Assembly: GCA_002005505.1 (NCBI GenBank)
Contig: MVGU01001296.1
Span: 91,687 to 155,686, forward strand
Origin: Botryococcus braunii
Taxonomy: Eukaryota > Chlorophyta > Trebouxiophyceae
Length of the DNA stretch: 64,000 nt
Direction of reading: 5' to 3'
A program made the translations under genes and the position numbers. Within the stretch, counting starts at the first letter, position 1, and each line of letters begins with the position of its first letter. The notes beneath the pieces were generated by a model, which saw nothing but the letters and a program-made list of their open reading frames with translations, was not told the DNA's origin and did no database searches. Positions 63,901-64,000 of this stretch are shown piece after piece.

Positions 63901-64000
63901 CTCGCTACTGTTGTCCTCCATGGGAATTGTTGCCTCAGTGGATGCAGGGGTCTCCAATTCCACAGGATTCAGTCTGGTCCAGCTGGGTCCGGTTGAGGCG
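60995..64000 (-). mobile_element. Ty1/copia element F3, 3' part, continues beyond window
   Basis: This is a second F copy on the minus strand, directly adjoining F2 through the shared LTR. Its polypurine tract CCAAGGGGAAG is at 60995-61005 and its 3' UTR runs to 61180. The 5' half lies beyond the window end. Its 3' UTR shows the empty site of chromovirus G (GTACTACTTCTC). Confidence 0.92.
61181..64000 (-). pseudogene. pol: Pol fragment (linker-RT-RNase H), copia F3, frameshifted near the window end
   Basis: From 63514 down to the stop at 61181 the frame is open for 777 codons and encodes the linker, reverse transcriptase (FVDDML) and RNase H, nearly identical to F2. Above 63514 the sequence still matches the F2 linker but loses single bases in several runs (GGGG to GGG, CCCC to CCC and others), so the frame breaks repeatedly up to base 64000. 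The concentration of run-length deletions at the edge suggests low consensus quality rather than decay. The N-terminal half is outside the window. Confidence 0.88.

Overview
The window is eukaryotic and consists almost entirely of LTR retrotransposons inserted into one another. I see no host gene, tRNA, rRNA, CRISPR array or bacterial operon. The elements are two Ty3/gypsy chromoviruses, one unusual gag-protease-methyltransferase element present as a tandem dimer, and four Ty1/copia families. Three copia families carry a primer-binding site complementary to the anticodon arm of initiator tRNA-Met (half-tRNA priming). Together with the chromoviruses and the density of nesting, this suggests a repeat-rich genome of the green lineage, perhaps an alga. 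That is an inference at low confidence.

Layout, with letters used in the entries. A (1-5382, +) is a chromovirus whose 5' end lies outside the window; it sits in the RNase H region of B(+). B(+) is a copia 3' end, now in three pieces (5383-6693, 13711-13863, 28934-28979). It is interrupted by C (6694-13705, +, complete copia, target duplication CTATG) and by D (13864-28929, +). D has three LTRs and two internal regions in tandem. Its 1283-aa ORF carries Gag, an aspartic protease and a Dam-like adenine-N6 methyltransferase domain, and it has no reverse transcriptase, RNase H or integrase. F1 (28980-39484, +) is a rearranged copia copy interrupted by E (29457-36693, +, complete copia, target duplication GAATC). 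B(-) (39485-47715, -) is a complete copia element whose gag is split by an 808-bp solo LTR of family F (target duplication GTTTC). F2 (47716-59617, -) is a copia copy interrupted by G (48104-54047, -, complete chromovirus with identical 163-bp LTRs, target duplication TACTA). An expanded F LTR (59618-60994) is shared by F2 and by F3 (60995-64000, -), which runs off the window.

Two larger structures stand out. First, B(+) with its flanking F-LTR and B(-) with its flanking F-LTR form an inverted duplication with about 1.8-kb arms. The arms meet next to a perfect 24-bp palindrome in the F LTR. Second, families D and F both occur as LTR-internal-LTR-internal arrays.

The best candidate for something undescribed is D: an RT-less, probably non-autonomous retroelement with a DNA adenine methyltransferase domain inside its Gag-protease polyprotein and an uncharacterised C-terminal region of about 320 residues. 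One copy is intact and the other has a single nonsense change. Clusters of single-base homopolymer deletions near 20.4-21.1 kb and after 63.5 kb look like consensus errors, so frameshifts there should be read with care.
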